From CASPLG01 sp965120375 (GTDB lineage Bacteria > Bacillota > Clostridia > Oscillospirales > Acutalibacteraceae): 64,000 bases of DNA. How positions within the stretch are numbered: position 1 is the first letter of the stretch; each line of letters starts with the position of its first letter. The stretch lies in assembly GCA_965120375.1 (NCBI GenBank), contig CBCPMW010000005.1, positions 62,001 through 126,000 of the forward strand, in the 5' to 3' direction. The translations under genes and the position numbers were made by a program. A model generated the notes under the pieces. It made no database searches and had not been told where the DNA came from. It worked only from the letters and a program-made list of their open reading frames with translations. Shown here piece by piece: positions 25,130 to 33,600 of the stretch.

Positions 25130-25167
25130 ATTAATCCTGAATTTATTTTCGGGATTAATTTTTTAAT
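25130..25167 (+). terminator. Rho-independent terminator after spoVM
   Basis: ATTAATCCTGAA (25130-25141) pairs with TTCGGGATTAAT (25148-25159), a 12-bp stem with one G-U pair and a 6-base loop, followed by TTTTTT. It lies 11 bases after the spoVM stop codon. Confidence 0.85.
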
Positions 25168-25189
25168 TTGACGTTTATTACAATAATTG

Positions 25190-25217
25190 TTGACTTTTTT
25201 CAAAATTAATGTATCAT
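25190..25217 (+). promoter_or_regulatory. Probable promoter of the first GT2 gene
   Basis: TTGACT (25190-25195), 16 bases, TATCAT (25212-25217), 55 bases before the ATG at 25273 and just after the spoVM terminator. Moderate match. Confidence 0.5.
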
Positions 25218-25272
25218 TTACTTGAATCAGTTTTGAAATTTTCTTATTTTCTTTTTACGGAGAACAGCAAAT

Positions 25273-26190
25273 ATGGAAAAATTAAAAAATAATCTTAATC
25301 CCAAAATAAGCGTAATAGTCCCAGTATACAACTGTGCTAAGTTTATAAAAAAGTGTCTAGATTCGCTAAAACAGCAGACGTTTTCCAACTTTGAGTTAAT
25401 TATAATAAATGATTGTTCAACCGATTCATCTTTAAAAATAATAGAAGATAGCAAATTTGATTTTCAAAATATAAAAATTATAGATTTAGAATCAAATTCG
25501 GGAGTTTCTTATGCTAGAAATTTAGGTTTAAAGCATTCAACTTGCGATTACATTTTTTTTATGGACAGTGACGATTTTGTAGATCCAAAATTCTTAGAAG
25601 TATTGTACGGAAAAATTGCAGAAACTGATGCCGACATTGTCTGCTGTAATTATTTTATTGTAAGTAGGAAAAATCGTACCTTTAAACGTATCTTAAATTA
25701 TAAGCCCGGAAATTATTCACCAGAAAAACTTATAAAACCTCTCATCAGAGATACTAAAATTCACTTTTTCGTCTGGAATAAATTATTCAAGAAAGAAATA
25801 ATAAAGGAAAACAAAATTCTATTTTCCGGTAGATGCTATGAAGATATGCTTTTTACTCTAAAAGCTTTTTATTTTTCTAAAAATATATTGATTCTAGACG
25901 ATTTTTTGTACTATTACCGCAAGCATAGATCGAGTTTAACGCATTTTATGTCATTTGAAAAAATTAGACTTTATTTAAATTCACTAGAAAGTATAAAAAA
26001 TTTTCTTGTAGAAAGAAATATCCAAAATGAATATTTTCATAATTTTGTTTTTCTGGTTTTAAGATTTTTCGTTTCATGCTTTTATACAGTTCCAGGAATC
26101 TATATAAAGTCTAAACAGGAAAAAAATATATTTTCATACTTTTCTGAAATCTTTCACCAAGTAAAAAAACTAATTTCCAAAGATAAATAA
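25273..26190 (+). CDS. Family 2 glycosyltransferase
   Basis: A 305-residue GT-A fold enzyme that moves a sugar from a nucleotide sugar to a glycan or lipid acceptor. The N-terminus has KISVIVPVYNCAKFIKKCLDS, IIINDCSTDSS, the GVSYARNLGL stretch and FMDSDDF (DXD at 98-101, metal and nucleotide binding). The FVWNKLFKKE and CYEDMLFTLKAFY stretches are typical of capsule-type GT2 proteins. There is no membrane domain beyond a hydrophobic patch near 245-262. GGAGA lies 9 bases before the ATG. It is a paralogue of the next gene (same motifs MDSDD, FxWNKL, EDM/EDI). The substrate is unknown. Confidence 0.9.
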   Translation: MEKLKNNLNPKISVIVPVYNCAKFIKKCLDSLKQQTFSNFELIIINDCSTDSSLKIIEDSKFDFQNIKIIDLESNSGVSYARNLGLKHSTCDYIFFMDSDDFVDPKFLEVLYGKIAETDADIVCCNYFIVSRKNRTFKRILNYKPGNYSPEKLIKPLIRDTKIHFFVWNKLFKKEIIKENKILFSGRCYEDMLFTLKAFYFSKNILILDDFLYYYRKHRSSLTHFMSFEKIRLYLNSLESIKNFLVERNIQNEYFHNFVFLVLRFFVSCFYTVPGIYIKSKQEKNIFSYFSEIFHQVKKLISKDK

Positions 26191-26205
26191 AAATTTCATA
26201 CACAC

Positions 26206-26235
26206 TTGAAAAAATAAATGGAATTACTGTATAAT
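26206..26235 (+). promoter_or_regulatory. Promoter of the second GT2 gene
   Basis: TTGAAA (26206-26211), 18 bases, TATAAT (26230-26235), 28 bases before the ATG at 26263. This suggests that the second glycosyltransferase and the flippase-like gene can be read apart from the first. Confidence 0.65.
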
Positions 26236-26262
26236 TTACAACAAAAATATTAGGAGAAAACA

Positions 26263-27243
26263 ATGATTAATTCTGATAAAATTCCTTTAGTAAGCCTTAT
26301 TATCCCCGTTTATAATGTTGAAAATTATCTGCAAAAAGCTTTACTTTCTGTGGAAAGTCAGACTATGAAAGATATAGAAGTGATAATTGTTAATGATGGT
26401 TCAACAGACGGGAGTATCGATATTATAAACAAATTTTGCAAAAGAAATAGTAATTTCTTGTTAATAAGCCAGAAAAACAAGGGGCTTTCCGCTGCTAGAA
26501 ATAGGGGTCTCAGCGTGAGTCGAGGTAAATATATCGCTTTTATGGACAGTGACGATTATATTGAACCTAACTTTATTGAGTGTTTATATAGTGCTGCAAT
26601 AAAAAACAACGCAGATATCGCTTGTTGTAATTTTAATTTTTATTTTCCGAAAAAAGACATGAAAATATCCATGCCCATTACCTCTATGCCGGGAACTTTA
26701 TCCAATACTAGAGCCTTAAAAAAATTAATTTTAGATGTCGGTTTAAACTATTTTGCATGGAACAAACTTTGCAAGAGATCTTTGTTTTTTGATCATGATA
26801 TAAGGTTTTACGATATGTATTTTGAAGATATTGCGACTTCCCCTAGGTTATTTTATCATGCTAATAAGATTGTTCTCGTCGGCAAAGCTTTGTATAATTA
26901 TACCAATAGAAAATCCAGTATTTTGAATACCATGAACATTAACAAAATTAAGGACTTTATTCGTTCTTTAGGAGTTATGAGGAACTTTTTTGAAAATCAA
27001 GGTGACTATATTAAATTTAAAAATAGAATATGGATTTATTCCCAACGCGTTAAAATAGTTGCATATTACTTTATACTTCAAATGCATGCTTCTGCTGGAA
27101 ATATGGATGGTTTTTTAGATAATATATCTGCTGCAACTAAATCAATAGATTACTTTGCAGGTGATAAATTTGTTCCTTCATCTTCCGAAATTCCTGAAAT
27201 GATTTACCCCATACATGAACCGACTAAAAATACTAAAAAATAG
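26263..27243 (+). CDS. Family 2 glycosyltransferase
   Basis: A 326-residue GT2 enzyme with LVSLIIPVYNVENYLQKAL, VIIVNDGSTDGS, KGLSAARNRGL and FMDSDDYIEP (DXD at 95-98), then FAWNKLCKRSLF and MYFEDIATSPRLFY. It is similar throughout to the preceding gene and probably arose by duplication. The ATG follows AGGAG by about 7 bases. The flippase-like membrane protein follows after 12 bases, so the two are likely co-translated and may build and export one glycolipid. No specific sugar or acceptor can be named. Confidence 0.9.
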   Translation: MINSDKIPLVSLIIPVYNVENYLQKALLSVESQTMKDIEVIIVNDGSTDGSIDIINKFCKRNSNFLLISQKNKGLSAARNRGLSVSRGKYIAFMDSDDYIEPNFIECLYSAAIKNNADIACCNFNFYFPKKDMKISMPITSMPGTLSNTRALKKLILDVGLNYFAWNKLCKRSLFFDHDIRFYDMYFEDIATSPRLFYHANKIVLVGKALYNYTNRKSSILNTMNINKIKDFIRSLGVMRNFFENQGDYIKFKNRIWIYSQRVKIVAYYFILQMHASAGNMDGFLDNISAATKSIDYFAGDKFVPSSSEIPEMIYPIHEPTKNTKK

Positions 27244-27255
27244 AGGAATAAAAAA

Positions 27256-28284
27256 TTGGATAAAAAAAATAAAATAAAAAAAATTTTGAATGTAATTATG
27301 TTTTTAATTTCTGCATCTATACTGGGTTATTTTTGCATAGACAACAATAATCTCCTTGTTTTGATTGGAATTTTCCCGGAACTCAACTTTTTTTGGTTAA
27401 TTGCTGCAGTGCTTATTTTGCTTTTATCTTGGTTTTTCGACAGTCTTGTTCTTAAAGACATACTTTCAGATATGACAAACAAAAAGTATGGAAATTTTGC
27501 TTCATTTAAGCTTATTATGGTTGGTCAATTTTTTGGTGCTATTTCACCTCTTTCAATTGCCGGTAAACCGATGCAAGTTTTATATCTTATCAATCAAAAT
27601 TTTTCTGCCGGATCTGCAGCGTCGGTATTTGTACGGAAATTTTTAATTTACCAGTCTAGCATGTCAATATATTTAGCCATGATAATGATCTTAAAATCGC
27701 AAATGTTTAGCAGTAAGATCCCTGGATTTATGTTGTTTTCACTTATCGGTCTTTTATCTCAATGTTTAATTATTTTCGTTTTCATTATATTTTGCATAAA
27801 TAGAAATCTTACACTTAAAATTATATTAATCATCTCCGGCCTTTTATCTAAAATAAAAATTATCAAAAACCCAGAAGAAACAAATAAGAAAATTGAAAAA
27901 CAGCTTAACTTTTTCCTGGAATGCAACAACTCAATGAATAAAAATAAACCACTAATATTCAGACTTTATATTTTTACTTTTCTACAGATCACTAGTTTTT
28001 TTTCAATTCCCTTTTTTATATTTAAATCATTTAATTTACAGGGATTCCCAATATTTGATATGATAGCAACTGAAGGTTTTGTATCGATGATTTCATCCTA
28101 TACGCCACTTCCTGGAGCTGCAGGTACTACAGAAGGAAGTTTCATTTTACTTTTTAGCTACTTTTTTACTGGTGGAGTTTTATATCCTTCTATGATTTTG
28201 TTTAGATTCATAACGTATTATTTTGGCATAATAATCAGCTTCTTTATGATCAAGATAAAAACTAAAAGTACACGCAAAGGGTAA
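27256..28284 (+). CDS. Flippase-like membrane protein (lysylphosphatidylglycerol synthase TM-region / UPF0104 family)
   Basis: A 342-residue integral membrane protein with about eight helices. The signature stretch FGAISPLSIAGKPMQVLYL and, near the C-terminus, YTPLPGAAGTTEGSFILLF match the UPF0104/MprF N-terminal family (Pfam LPG_synthase_TM). These proteins are thought to move or hold lipids across the membrane; the MprF catalytic domain is absent here. TTG start with AGAGG upstream. The position after two GT2 genes, seen for this family in many Bacillota, suggests glycolipid export, which is inference. Confidence 0.82.
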   Translation: MDKKNKIKKILNVIMFLISASILGYFCIDNNNLLVLIGIFPELNFFWLIAAVLILLLSWFFDSLVLKDILSDMTNKKYGNFASFKLIMVGQFFGAISPLSIAGKPMQVLYLINQNFSAGSAASVFVRKFLIYQSSMSIYLAMIMILKSQMFSSKIPGFMLFSLIGLLSQCLIIFVFIIFCINRNLTLKIILIISGLLSKIKIIKNPEETNKKIEKQLNFFLECNNSMNKNKPLIFRLYIFTFLQITSFFSIPFFIFKSFNLQGFPIFDMIATEGFVSMISSYTPLPGAAGTTEGSFILLFSYFFTGGVLYPSMILFRFITYYFGIIISFFMIKIKTKSTRKG

Positions 28285-28292
28285 AATTTAGT

Positions 28293-29087
28293 TTAGAAAA
28301 TAACTTTACATTGTCCGGTATTCACTTTTGGGGATACATCCAAAGTAAAGTCTTTATTTATAATCATTTTTTCTAATCTAAGCGCTTCCTTTGCAATTTC
28401 AAGTGCTATACTGGGTTTATTATTTTCAGAACTTAAATGCGAAAGAACTATTCTTGTAAGTCCATTTTTGACAAGATAAGGTAAAATACTCGAACAATCT
28501 TTGTTTGAAAGATGTCCTTTATCAGATAAAATCCTCCTTTTTAAATGCTCGGGATAATGGCTTTTTCTTAGCATTTCTAAATCGTAATTAGATTCTATAA
28601 GCAAAACATTACAGCCGTTAATAGAATCTTTTACCTCCGATGATATAAATCCTAAATCCGTACATACTGCAACTTTACTCTCATCTGAAAGTTTTACAAC
28701 ATACCCTACCCCTTCAGAACAGTCGTGTGACGTTCTAAAAGAAGAAACTTGCATATTTAAAGTTTCTATTCCATTTTTACCTAAAACTTCATACGGAAAA
28801 CCACCATCAATAACACCTTTTTTTTCAAGGGCAAGCATTGTTCCCTCTGATGCGTAAACTTTTATTTTATAACGAGACGCAAAAACCCTCAGTGCACTTA
28901 TATGATCGGTATGTTCGTGAGTTACAAAAATAAATTTAATTGACTTAATATCTATATCATTGTTTGCTAAACTTTCTTCTATCTTTTTAGCTGTTCTACC
29001 TGCATCTATTAATATTCCCTCTCCACGGTGACCTATATAAACACTATTCCCACTACTTCCACTAAATAACGGACATAACCTCGACAA
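28293..29087 (-). CDS. walJ: WalJ/YycJ-type metallo-beta-lactamase-fold exonuclease
   Basis: A 264-residue cytosolic MBL-fold protein. The N-terminus LCPLFSGSSGNSVYIG, ILIDAG, VTHEHTDHISALR (H57, H59, D61, H62) and the central SHDCSEGVGYV, CTDLGFIS and SNYDLEMLRKSHYP followed by KGHLSN match YycJ/WalJ (VicX), a likely 5'-3' DNA exonuclease linked to cell wall control and mutation rate. I chose the TTG at 29087 with GAGGAG 9 bases upstream; the frame extends to 29117. In most Bacillota it sits next to walRK, but here it is alone, convergent with the flippase-like gene. Confidence 0.88.
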   Translation of the reverse strand: MSRLCPLFSGSSGNSVYIGHRGEGILIDAGRTAKKIEESLANNDIDIKSIKFIFVTHEHTDHISALRVFASRYKIKVYASEGTMLALEKKGVIDGGFPYEVLGKNGIETLNMQVSSFRTSHDCSEGVGYVVKLSDESKVAVCTDLGFISSEVKDSINGCNVLLIESNYDLEMLRKSHYPEHLKRRILSDKGHLSNKDCSSILPYLVKNGLTRIVLSHLSSENNKPSIALEIAKEALRLEKMIINKDFTLDVSPKVNTGQCKVIF

Positions 29088-29304
29088 CTCTAACTTCTCC
29101 TCTAAAATATGCAGCAAACTTATTTGCTGCTATATCAAAAAAATAAATCTATACTCTGCTCTATATTAAACCATACCTATAGCCTAATTATGTTAAAATC
29201 TTAGTTTTACAATTGGGAAAACCTAAATAAAAAAACTTATAAAATGTAAACACTTAAAAAGTTTATCTACAAGTGAGAAATTTAAAGTTTAGATTACAAA
29301 AAAG

Positions 29305-29340
29305 TTTATGATATAAAAAAACTATTTTTATATCATAGCA
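29305..29340 (-). terminator. Terminator overlapping the murA stop codon
   Basis: TATGATATAAAAA (29307-29319) and TTTTTATATCATA (29325-29337) form a perfect 13-bp AT-rich stem with a 5-base loop. The murA stop codon (29328-29330) lies inside the stem. On the minus strand a T run follows after a few bases. Confidence 0.6.
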
Positions 29341-30617
29341 AATTCCTTTTTCCCTTGGTCGCTAACCATCGTTTTCTTAATATCTGCACCGAGCCCTAAA
29401 AACTTTTCTACTATATTTTCATACCCTCTTTCGATATGTGCAATATCATCAATCACTGTTACACCTTCTGCTGCCAGACCAGCTATAATCAAAGCTGCTC
29501 CTGCACGCAAATCAGTCGCTCTAACCGGTGCACCCGTTAACTTCTTAACACCTTCTACCACAGCAATCTTTCCATCTACAGAAATCTGTGCACCCATACG
29601 CCTAAGTTCTTCTACGTATCTAAACCTATTATCCCAAACAGCTTCATTTATTATACTTGTCCCGCTAGCCATTGAAAGAAGCGTTGTAATTTGCGGTTGC
29701 ATGTCTGTCGGGAATCCTGGATGTGGCATAGTTTTAATATTACACTTATTAATCGGCCCATCCCTTAAAATTCTTATACTATCCCCATTCTCACTAAGCT
29801 TCACGCCCGTTTCTTCTAATTTTGCAGTTATAGACTCAAGATGCTTTGGAATAATATTTTTTACAATCACATCTCCCCCCGTTGCTGCAGCAGCAACTAA
29901 ATAGGTCCCCGCTTCAATTTGGTCCGGAATTATGGAATAAGTAGTTCCTCTCAGAGTCTTTACTCCTTTTATTTTTATTATGTCAGTTCCCGCACCTGTA
30001 ATTTCTGCCCCCATACAGTTCAAAAAGTTAGCAAGGTCAACTATGTGCGGCTCTTTTGCTGCGTTTTCTATCACAGTTACACCCTCTGCTTTCACTGCGG
30101 CAAGCATTATGTTTACAGTCGCCCCAACAGATACAACGTCAAGATAAACATTGTTTCCCCGAAGTTTTTTGCAGGAAACATGAACCATCCCACCATCAAG
30201 TTTATAATCTGACCCAAGAGCAACAAATCCTTTTAAATGTTGGTCAATAGGCCTAACCCCAAAATTACATCCACCCGGCATAGACACAATAGCTTTAGAA
30301 AATTTACCTAAAAGGGCCCCCAAAAGGTAACACGAAGCCCTCATATGCCTAACAAGTTCATGTGAAGCAACTGGAGAAACAATTTTCCTTGGATCTATCT
30401 CCAGTGTATTTTTATTAACCATTCTGACCTTTGCACCCATCTCTGTAAGCACTTTACCGATAAGGGTAATATCACTTATATTTGGTATATTTTCTATTCT
30501 ACATACACCATCAGATAGTACAGCTGCTGGAATTATAGCCACGGCAGCATTTTTGGCTCCACTTATTTCTACTTCACCTTTTAAGTTTTTTCCGCCCGAT
30601 ATAACTATTCTGTCCAA
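29328..30617 (-). CDS. murA: UDP-N-acetylglucosamine 1-carboxyvinyltransferase
   Basis: A 429-residue enzyme for the first committed step of peptidoglycan synthesis: transfer of enolpyruvate from PEP to UDP-GlcNAc. The active-site Cys is at 117 in MPGGCNFGVRPIDQH, so it should be sensitive to fosfomycin. The N-terminal GEVEISGAKNAAVAIIPA (Lys22), the inner repeat HPGFPTDMQPQ and DLRAGAALIIAGL are all conserved. The TTG start has GAGG 9 bases upstream. It has its own promoter at 30728-30756 and terminator, so it is a single-gene unit. Low-GC Gram-positives often have two murA paralogues; whether a second exists is not visible here. Confidence 0.96.
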   Translation of the reverse strand: MDRIVISGGKNLKGEVEISGAKNAAVAIIPAAVLSDGVCRIENIPNISDITLIGKVLTEMGAKVRMVNKNTLEIDPRKIVSPVASHELVRHMRASCYLLGALLGKFSKAIVSMPGGCNFGVRPIDQHLKGFVALGSDYKLDGGMVHVSCKKLRGNNVYLDVVSVGATVNIMLAAVKAEGVTVIENAAKEPHIVDLANFLNCMGAEITGAGTDIIKIKGVKTLRGTTYSIIPDQIEAGTYLVAAAATGGDVIVKNIIPKHLESITAKLEETGVKLSENGDSIRILRDGPINKCNIKTMPHPGFPTDMQPQITTLLSMASGTSIINEAVWDNRFRYVEELRRMGAQISVDGKIAVVEGVKKLTGAPVRATDLRAGAALIIAGLAAEGVTVIDDIAHIERGYENIVEKFLGLGADIKKTMVSDQGKKEFAMI

Positions 30618-30727
30618 GATAACTCACCTCTAATTCATTTTATTTCTATAAGCTAATCTAAGAAAATTACAGAATCAACCAAGAAAAACACAAAAGTAAC
30701 CAATAAATACATAGTTTTAGCTAGTAG

Positions 30728-30756
30728 ATATTAATATATTTAGTCAAAAAAGTCAA
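30728..30756 (-). promoter_or_regulatory. Probable murA promoter
   Basis: Minus strand TTGACT (30756-30751), 17 bases, TAATAT (30733-30728), about 110 bases upstream of the murA start. Confidence 0.5.
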
Positions 30757-31104
30757 CATCCTTAAAAAGGATTTCCCTTTTCATAAAACAAATTTTTCTA
30801 TCCCCTCTTATTTTAACCCACACATACATAAAAAATTTAACCAAAATAAAGGTTATTTTAGAACAATTTAACTAATTATTTGGCTATGTTTTAGTCTTTT
30901 ATTTTGATATTTTGGTATATATTTATAAAAAATATTAAGTATGAAATTATTATATGTAAATTTATACTTAAATTCCAGAAGTTGTATTTCTAATCTTGCC
31001 ATCAAACAATTATTCTTGTTATATTTATTCGTGTATATGACAAAAATTTTACTTTTTGGATCGTTAAAAATGATAAAAACTACTTCTACCATCGGTTTCC
31101 TTAA
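30757..31104. other. AT-rich intergenic region, no supported gene
   Basis: About 350 bases upstream of the murA promoter. Short frames exist on both strands (80 codons minus, 62 codons plus), but neither has a ribosome site or recognisable features, and their amino acid content is what random AT-rich DNA gives. A small inverted repeat (ATCCTT/AAGGAT, near 30758-30773) is the only structure seen. The first part of the decayed gene that follows may once have extended into this region. Confidence 0.5.
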
Positions 31105-31736
31105 AATCATATCTTCTTTATATGTATAAATCTATCTAGAAATGAACCTAATCTCACAAAGTCTAATCAACCGAGTTCAAAGCAATCTCATAACGTAAAT
31201 CCTCTATCTTTAGATGGTTTTCTTTACCTTAATTTTAAAAGGTCTATCCATGACTCCCTCCAACCTCCTGATTTTGTACATGCTTCTTGCTGCAACTTAG
31301 AAAGAACCCGCAAAGAACCTGAGAACCTTAAATCTATAAGCGTAGTGCAAGTTCATGTTTTGATGATGAAACTTCCTTTGATAATAAGAACCAAAATATT
31401 AAAAATGAAAATGCATTGAATAAAAAAAATATTTTTTCTGACTATGAAAGCTTGTATACAAGTTATTCAGACATATCAAAACAATTTTTTCCAATCTCAA
31501 AAAAACCAGTAGAATCCCCCTTAAACTCACAAGACTTAAAAAATTGCAATCTAAACCAAACAAGTATATCGAGTTCCTGCTTGGATTCAAATGACTTAAA
31601 GGATTATAACCTAACTTCATCTGATCTTTGAAAAATAAGTACACTGATACCTAAACAAAATTCTTCAATTTTATTAGCTCACGCAAAATATTTTGAAACT
31701 GAATTAGCCCATTTTCTCAACTCTACAATTAAATAA
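31105..31736 (+). pseudogene. Decayed Ser/Asn/Asp-rich protein gene (frameshift and internal stop)
   Basis: Two frames join into one low-complexity protein. The first (31105 to about 31340) reads NEPNLTKSNQPSSKQSH and ends around ENLKSI; the second (about 31335-31631) reads RSASSCFDDETSFDN and continues to NLTSSDL with a near repeat, SQDLKNCNLNQ and SNDLKDYNLTS. A TGA (31629-31631) is followed in frame by a plausible tail, LIPKQNSSILLAHAKYFETE, to TAA at 31736. No start codon or ribosome site was found for the first part, so it is probably the 3' end of an old gene. The matching composition and repeats across the breaks are the evidence. The function is unknown; I do not recognise the family. 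Confidence 0.55.
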
Positions 31737-31766
31737 AAACCAAGTGTAATATAAACGCTTGGTTCT
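31736..31766 (-). terminator. Terminator of hsp20
   Basis: AACCAAGTG (about 31738-31746) pairs with CGCTTGGTT (about 31756-31764) with one G-U pair; on the minus strand the stem is followed by TTTTTATTT. It lies about 30 bases after the hsp20 stop. Confidence 0.7.
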
Positions 31767-31795
31767 ATTCATTTTGATAGTATATACCAATTCTT

Positions 31796-32242
31796 TTACT
31801 GAATCTCTATAAATCTATTTTCCTCGGTTTCTTTCGGATCTTTTTTAGGAAAACTGATATATAAAACTCCATTTTCAAATTTCGCTTTTATGTCATAAAA
31901 TGAAATATGCTTACCCACAAAGAAACTTCTCCTGTAGTTCCCTGTGTATCTTTCTTTCCTTATATAATTATGATTACAATCTTCCTTGTTTAATTCAGAA
32001 CATCTGCAAGCGGTAACATTTAAATATCCGTCAGAAATTTCAATCTTTACGTTTTTTTTGCTTATACCAGGCAAATCCATCTCTATTTCATAGTTTCCAT
32101 CATTTTCCTTTATATCCGTTTTTATAGCTAATGGAAAATTTTTCCCTGCATTGGAATTCGGTTCCTGAAAATACTTTTCAAGTGGATAATTCATAAGATT
32201 ATCAAAAAAATTATCTGAAAATATCGATTCTAGCATACCCAT
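31796..32242 (-). CDS. Small heat shock protein (Hsp20/alpha-crystallin)
   Basis: A 148-residue ATP-independent chaperone that holds unfolding proteins. The alpha-crystallin domain runs from about 40 to 140: TDIKENDGNYEIEMDLPGI, KKNVKIEISDGYLNVTA, YTGNYRRSFFVG and the hallmark AKFENGVLYISFPK (A-x-x-x-n-GvL). The tail ends with FIEIQ, the I-x-I type motif that docks subunits. Two or three Cys (CRCSELNKEDC) in the loop are uncommon. GGAGAG precedes the ATG. It has its own terminator; no CIRCE or CtsR site was recognised upstream. Confidence 0.93.
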   Translation of the reverse strand: MGMLESIFSDNFFDNLMNYPLEKYFQEPNSNAGKNFPLAIKTDIKENDGNYEIEMDLPGISKKNVKIEISDGYLNVTACRCSELNKEDCNHNYIRKERYTGNYRRSFFVGKHISFYDIKAKFENGVLYISFPKKDPKETEENRFIEIQ

Positions 32243-32490
32243 AAAAACAATCTCTCCTCAACTAAATTTAAATTTCTAAACTATTATTTCCAAAAGTGGT
32301 ATAAAAAATAACATGTTCCCTAAAAAAATATTATTCAAAACATATTAAATTTATGAATTGTAAATTAATACAATTACAAAATATTCACTCCTTGGGCTAA
32401 AAACGGCAATTTTATTTGTATAAAACTGTTACTGTATACCCAGTATGGGGCTCTTACATTGTATATAATATAAAAAAAAATGTATAACAC
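32243..32490. other. Intergenic region between hsp20 and hup, no supported gene
   Basis: AT-rich divergent region that must hold the hsp20 promoter (minus) and lies upstream of the hup promoter. I see no convincing -35/-10 pair for hsp20 and no RNA gene. Confidence 0.4.
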
Positions 32491-32519
32491 TTGAATTGAT
32501 CAAACATTAATTATATGAT
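32491..32519 (+). promoter_or_regulatory. Promoter of the hup-yab-divIC operon
   Basis: TTGAAT (32491-32496), 17 bases, TATGAT (32514-32519). It would give a leader of about 140 bases before hup. Confidence 0.6.
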
Positions 32520-32579
32520 GTCTTTGGAACGTGTCGTTGTCTACTTGGTTTATATCGAGCTATTTATTAGTTTTGATTT

Positions 32580-32632
32580 TTGGTCCGGTGGACACTCCGG
32601 CGTGTTTGTAAGGAATAATGGAGTGTTTTTGT
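32580..32632 (+). promoter_or_regulatory. Leader hairpin before hup (possible attenuator)
   Basis: ACACTCC (32592-32598) pairs with GGAGTGT (32620-32626), followed by TTTTTGTG, which resembles a weak intrinsic terminator inside the leader. A CCGG pair (32585-32588 and 32597-32600) offers a competing small fold. It may be an attenuator or an mRNA stability element. No known riboswitch is recognised. Confidence 0.35.
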
Positions 32633-32664
32633 GTAATGCTCTAAAATAATGGAGGTTGTGTGTT

Positions 32665-32940
32665 ATGAACAAAACAGAATTGGTTGAGAAAATTGCCCAA
32701 AAGAGCGAGCTGACCAAGAAAGATGCAGAAAAAGCTTTAAATGCTTTTATTGACAGCGTAGTAGAGGCTGTAGCTGCAAACGATAAAGTTCAGCTGATCG
32801 GTTTTGGTACCTTTGAGCGTCGTCACCGCGAAGCCCGCGAAGGTCGCGATCCTAGAAGTGGCGCAACAATAAAGATTCCTGCATCGAATGCACCTGCCTT
32901 TAAAGCTGGAAAAAGCTTTAAAGACGCAGTTAATAAATAG
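32665..32940 (+). CDS. hup: HU-type DNA-binding protein
   Basis: A 91-residue histone-like protein that bends and compacts DNA. It shows the full family pattern: MNKTELVEKIAQKSELTKKD, the IGFGTFERRHREAREGRDPRSG beta-arm with the signature GF-x-x-R-x-A-R-x-G-R-x-P-x-S, and a C-terminal helix APAFKAGKSFKDAVN. Codon use looks more GC-rich than neighbours, as for a highly expressed gene. I use the ATG at 32665, 9 bases after GGAGG, rather than the TTG at 32656 that lies within that site. It heads the yabO-yabP-yabQ-divIC-yabR run. Confidence 0.97.
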   Translation: MNKTELVEKIAQKSELTKKDAEKALNAFIDSVVEAVAANDKVQLIGFGTFERRHREAREGRDPRSGATIKIPASNAPAFKAGKSFKDAVNK

Positions 32941-32952
32941 TTTTTCAGATTT

Positions 32953-33198
32953 ATGCGGATTGACAAATATCTGAAAGTGTCCCGGCTAATAAAAAGAAGA
33001 TCAGTAGCAAGTAAGGCTTGTGCGCAAGGATTAGTTGAAGTAAACGGAAAAAAGGTCAGTCCTTCAAAGGAGGTAAAAACAAACGATGTAATATCAGTTA
33101 ATTTGCCTTCTCGCTGTTTGAAAGTGAAAGTTTGTAGCCTTAAAGAATCTGTAAAAAAAGATGATTCTCATAAGATGTATGAAGACTTGTGTTTTTGA
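32953..33198 (+). CDS. rqcP: S4-domain RNA-binding protein RqcP (YabO)
   Basis: An 81-residue S4 protein: MRIDKYLKVSRLIKRRSVAS, then GLVEVNGKKVSPSKEVKTND, the alpha-L RNA-binding motif. In Bacillus the orthologue YabO/RqcP takes part with RqcH in the ribosome quality control that adds Ala tails to stalled chains. It starts 12 bases after hup. The gene order hup-yabO-yabP-yabQ-divIC is conserved in spore-forming Bacillota. Confidence 0.92.
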   Translation: MRIDKYLKVSRLIKRRSVASKACAQGLVEVNGKKVSPSKEVKTNDVISVNLPSRCLKVKVCSLKESVKKDDSHKMYEDLCF

Positions 33199-33287
33199 TT
33201 TTTGGACCTTGAGAGTTTTAGGTTGTTTGTTATAATGTCAATATATCCCTGCATACATATTTTTGAATATGTATTTGGGGGTTTTTT

Positions 33288-33572
33288 ATGTCAGAAGAAA
33301 AATTAAAATCAAATATACCTCATTCTTTGATTTTAGATAATAGAAGATCGATTTCTGTCATAGGTGTTTCTGATGTAGATAGTTTTGACGAGCAAACAGT
33401 TGTAGCGTATACTAGCATAGGAATTTTAACTATTAAAGGTGAAAATCTACACATAAATAGTTTAAATGTTGATACCGGTGACTTATCTATAGAAGGAAAA
33501 ATTAACTCCATTTATTACAGCGAAAATCAATCAAATTCTGGAAAAAATTTATTTTCTAAATTTTTTAAATGA
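33288..33572 (+). CDS. yabP: Sporulation protein YabP
   Basis: A 94-residue protein with the YabP/YqfC domain: HSLILDNRRSISVIGVSDVDSFDEQTVVAYTS and GILTIKGENLHINSLNVDTGDLSIEG. YabP is made under sigma-E and is needed for spore development, with YabQ. The gene starts 90 bases after yabO, which leaves room for a separate mother-cell promoter; none was identified with certainty. It is a marker for endospore formation. Confidence 0.92.
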   Translation: MSEEKLKSNIPHSLILDNRRSISVIGVSDVDSFDEQTVVAYTSIGILTIKGENLHINSLNVDTGDLSIEGKINSIYYSENQSNSGKNLFSKFFK

Positions 33573-33600
33573 TTCTACAAACAATAAGGAAGGTTTTAGA

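Noticed and set aside
30868..31129. Short frames on both strands (80 and 62 codons) in the murA/hsp20 interval
   Set aside because: They overlap each other, lack ribosome sites and show only AT-rich codon content.
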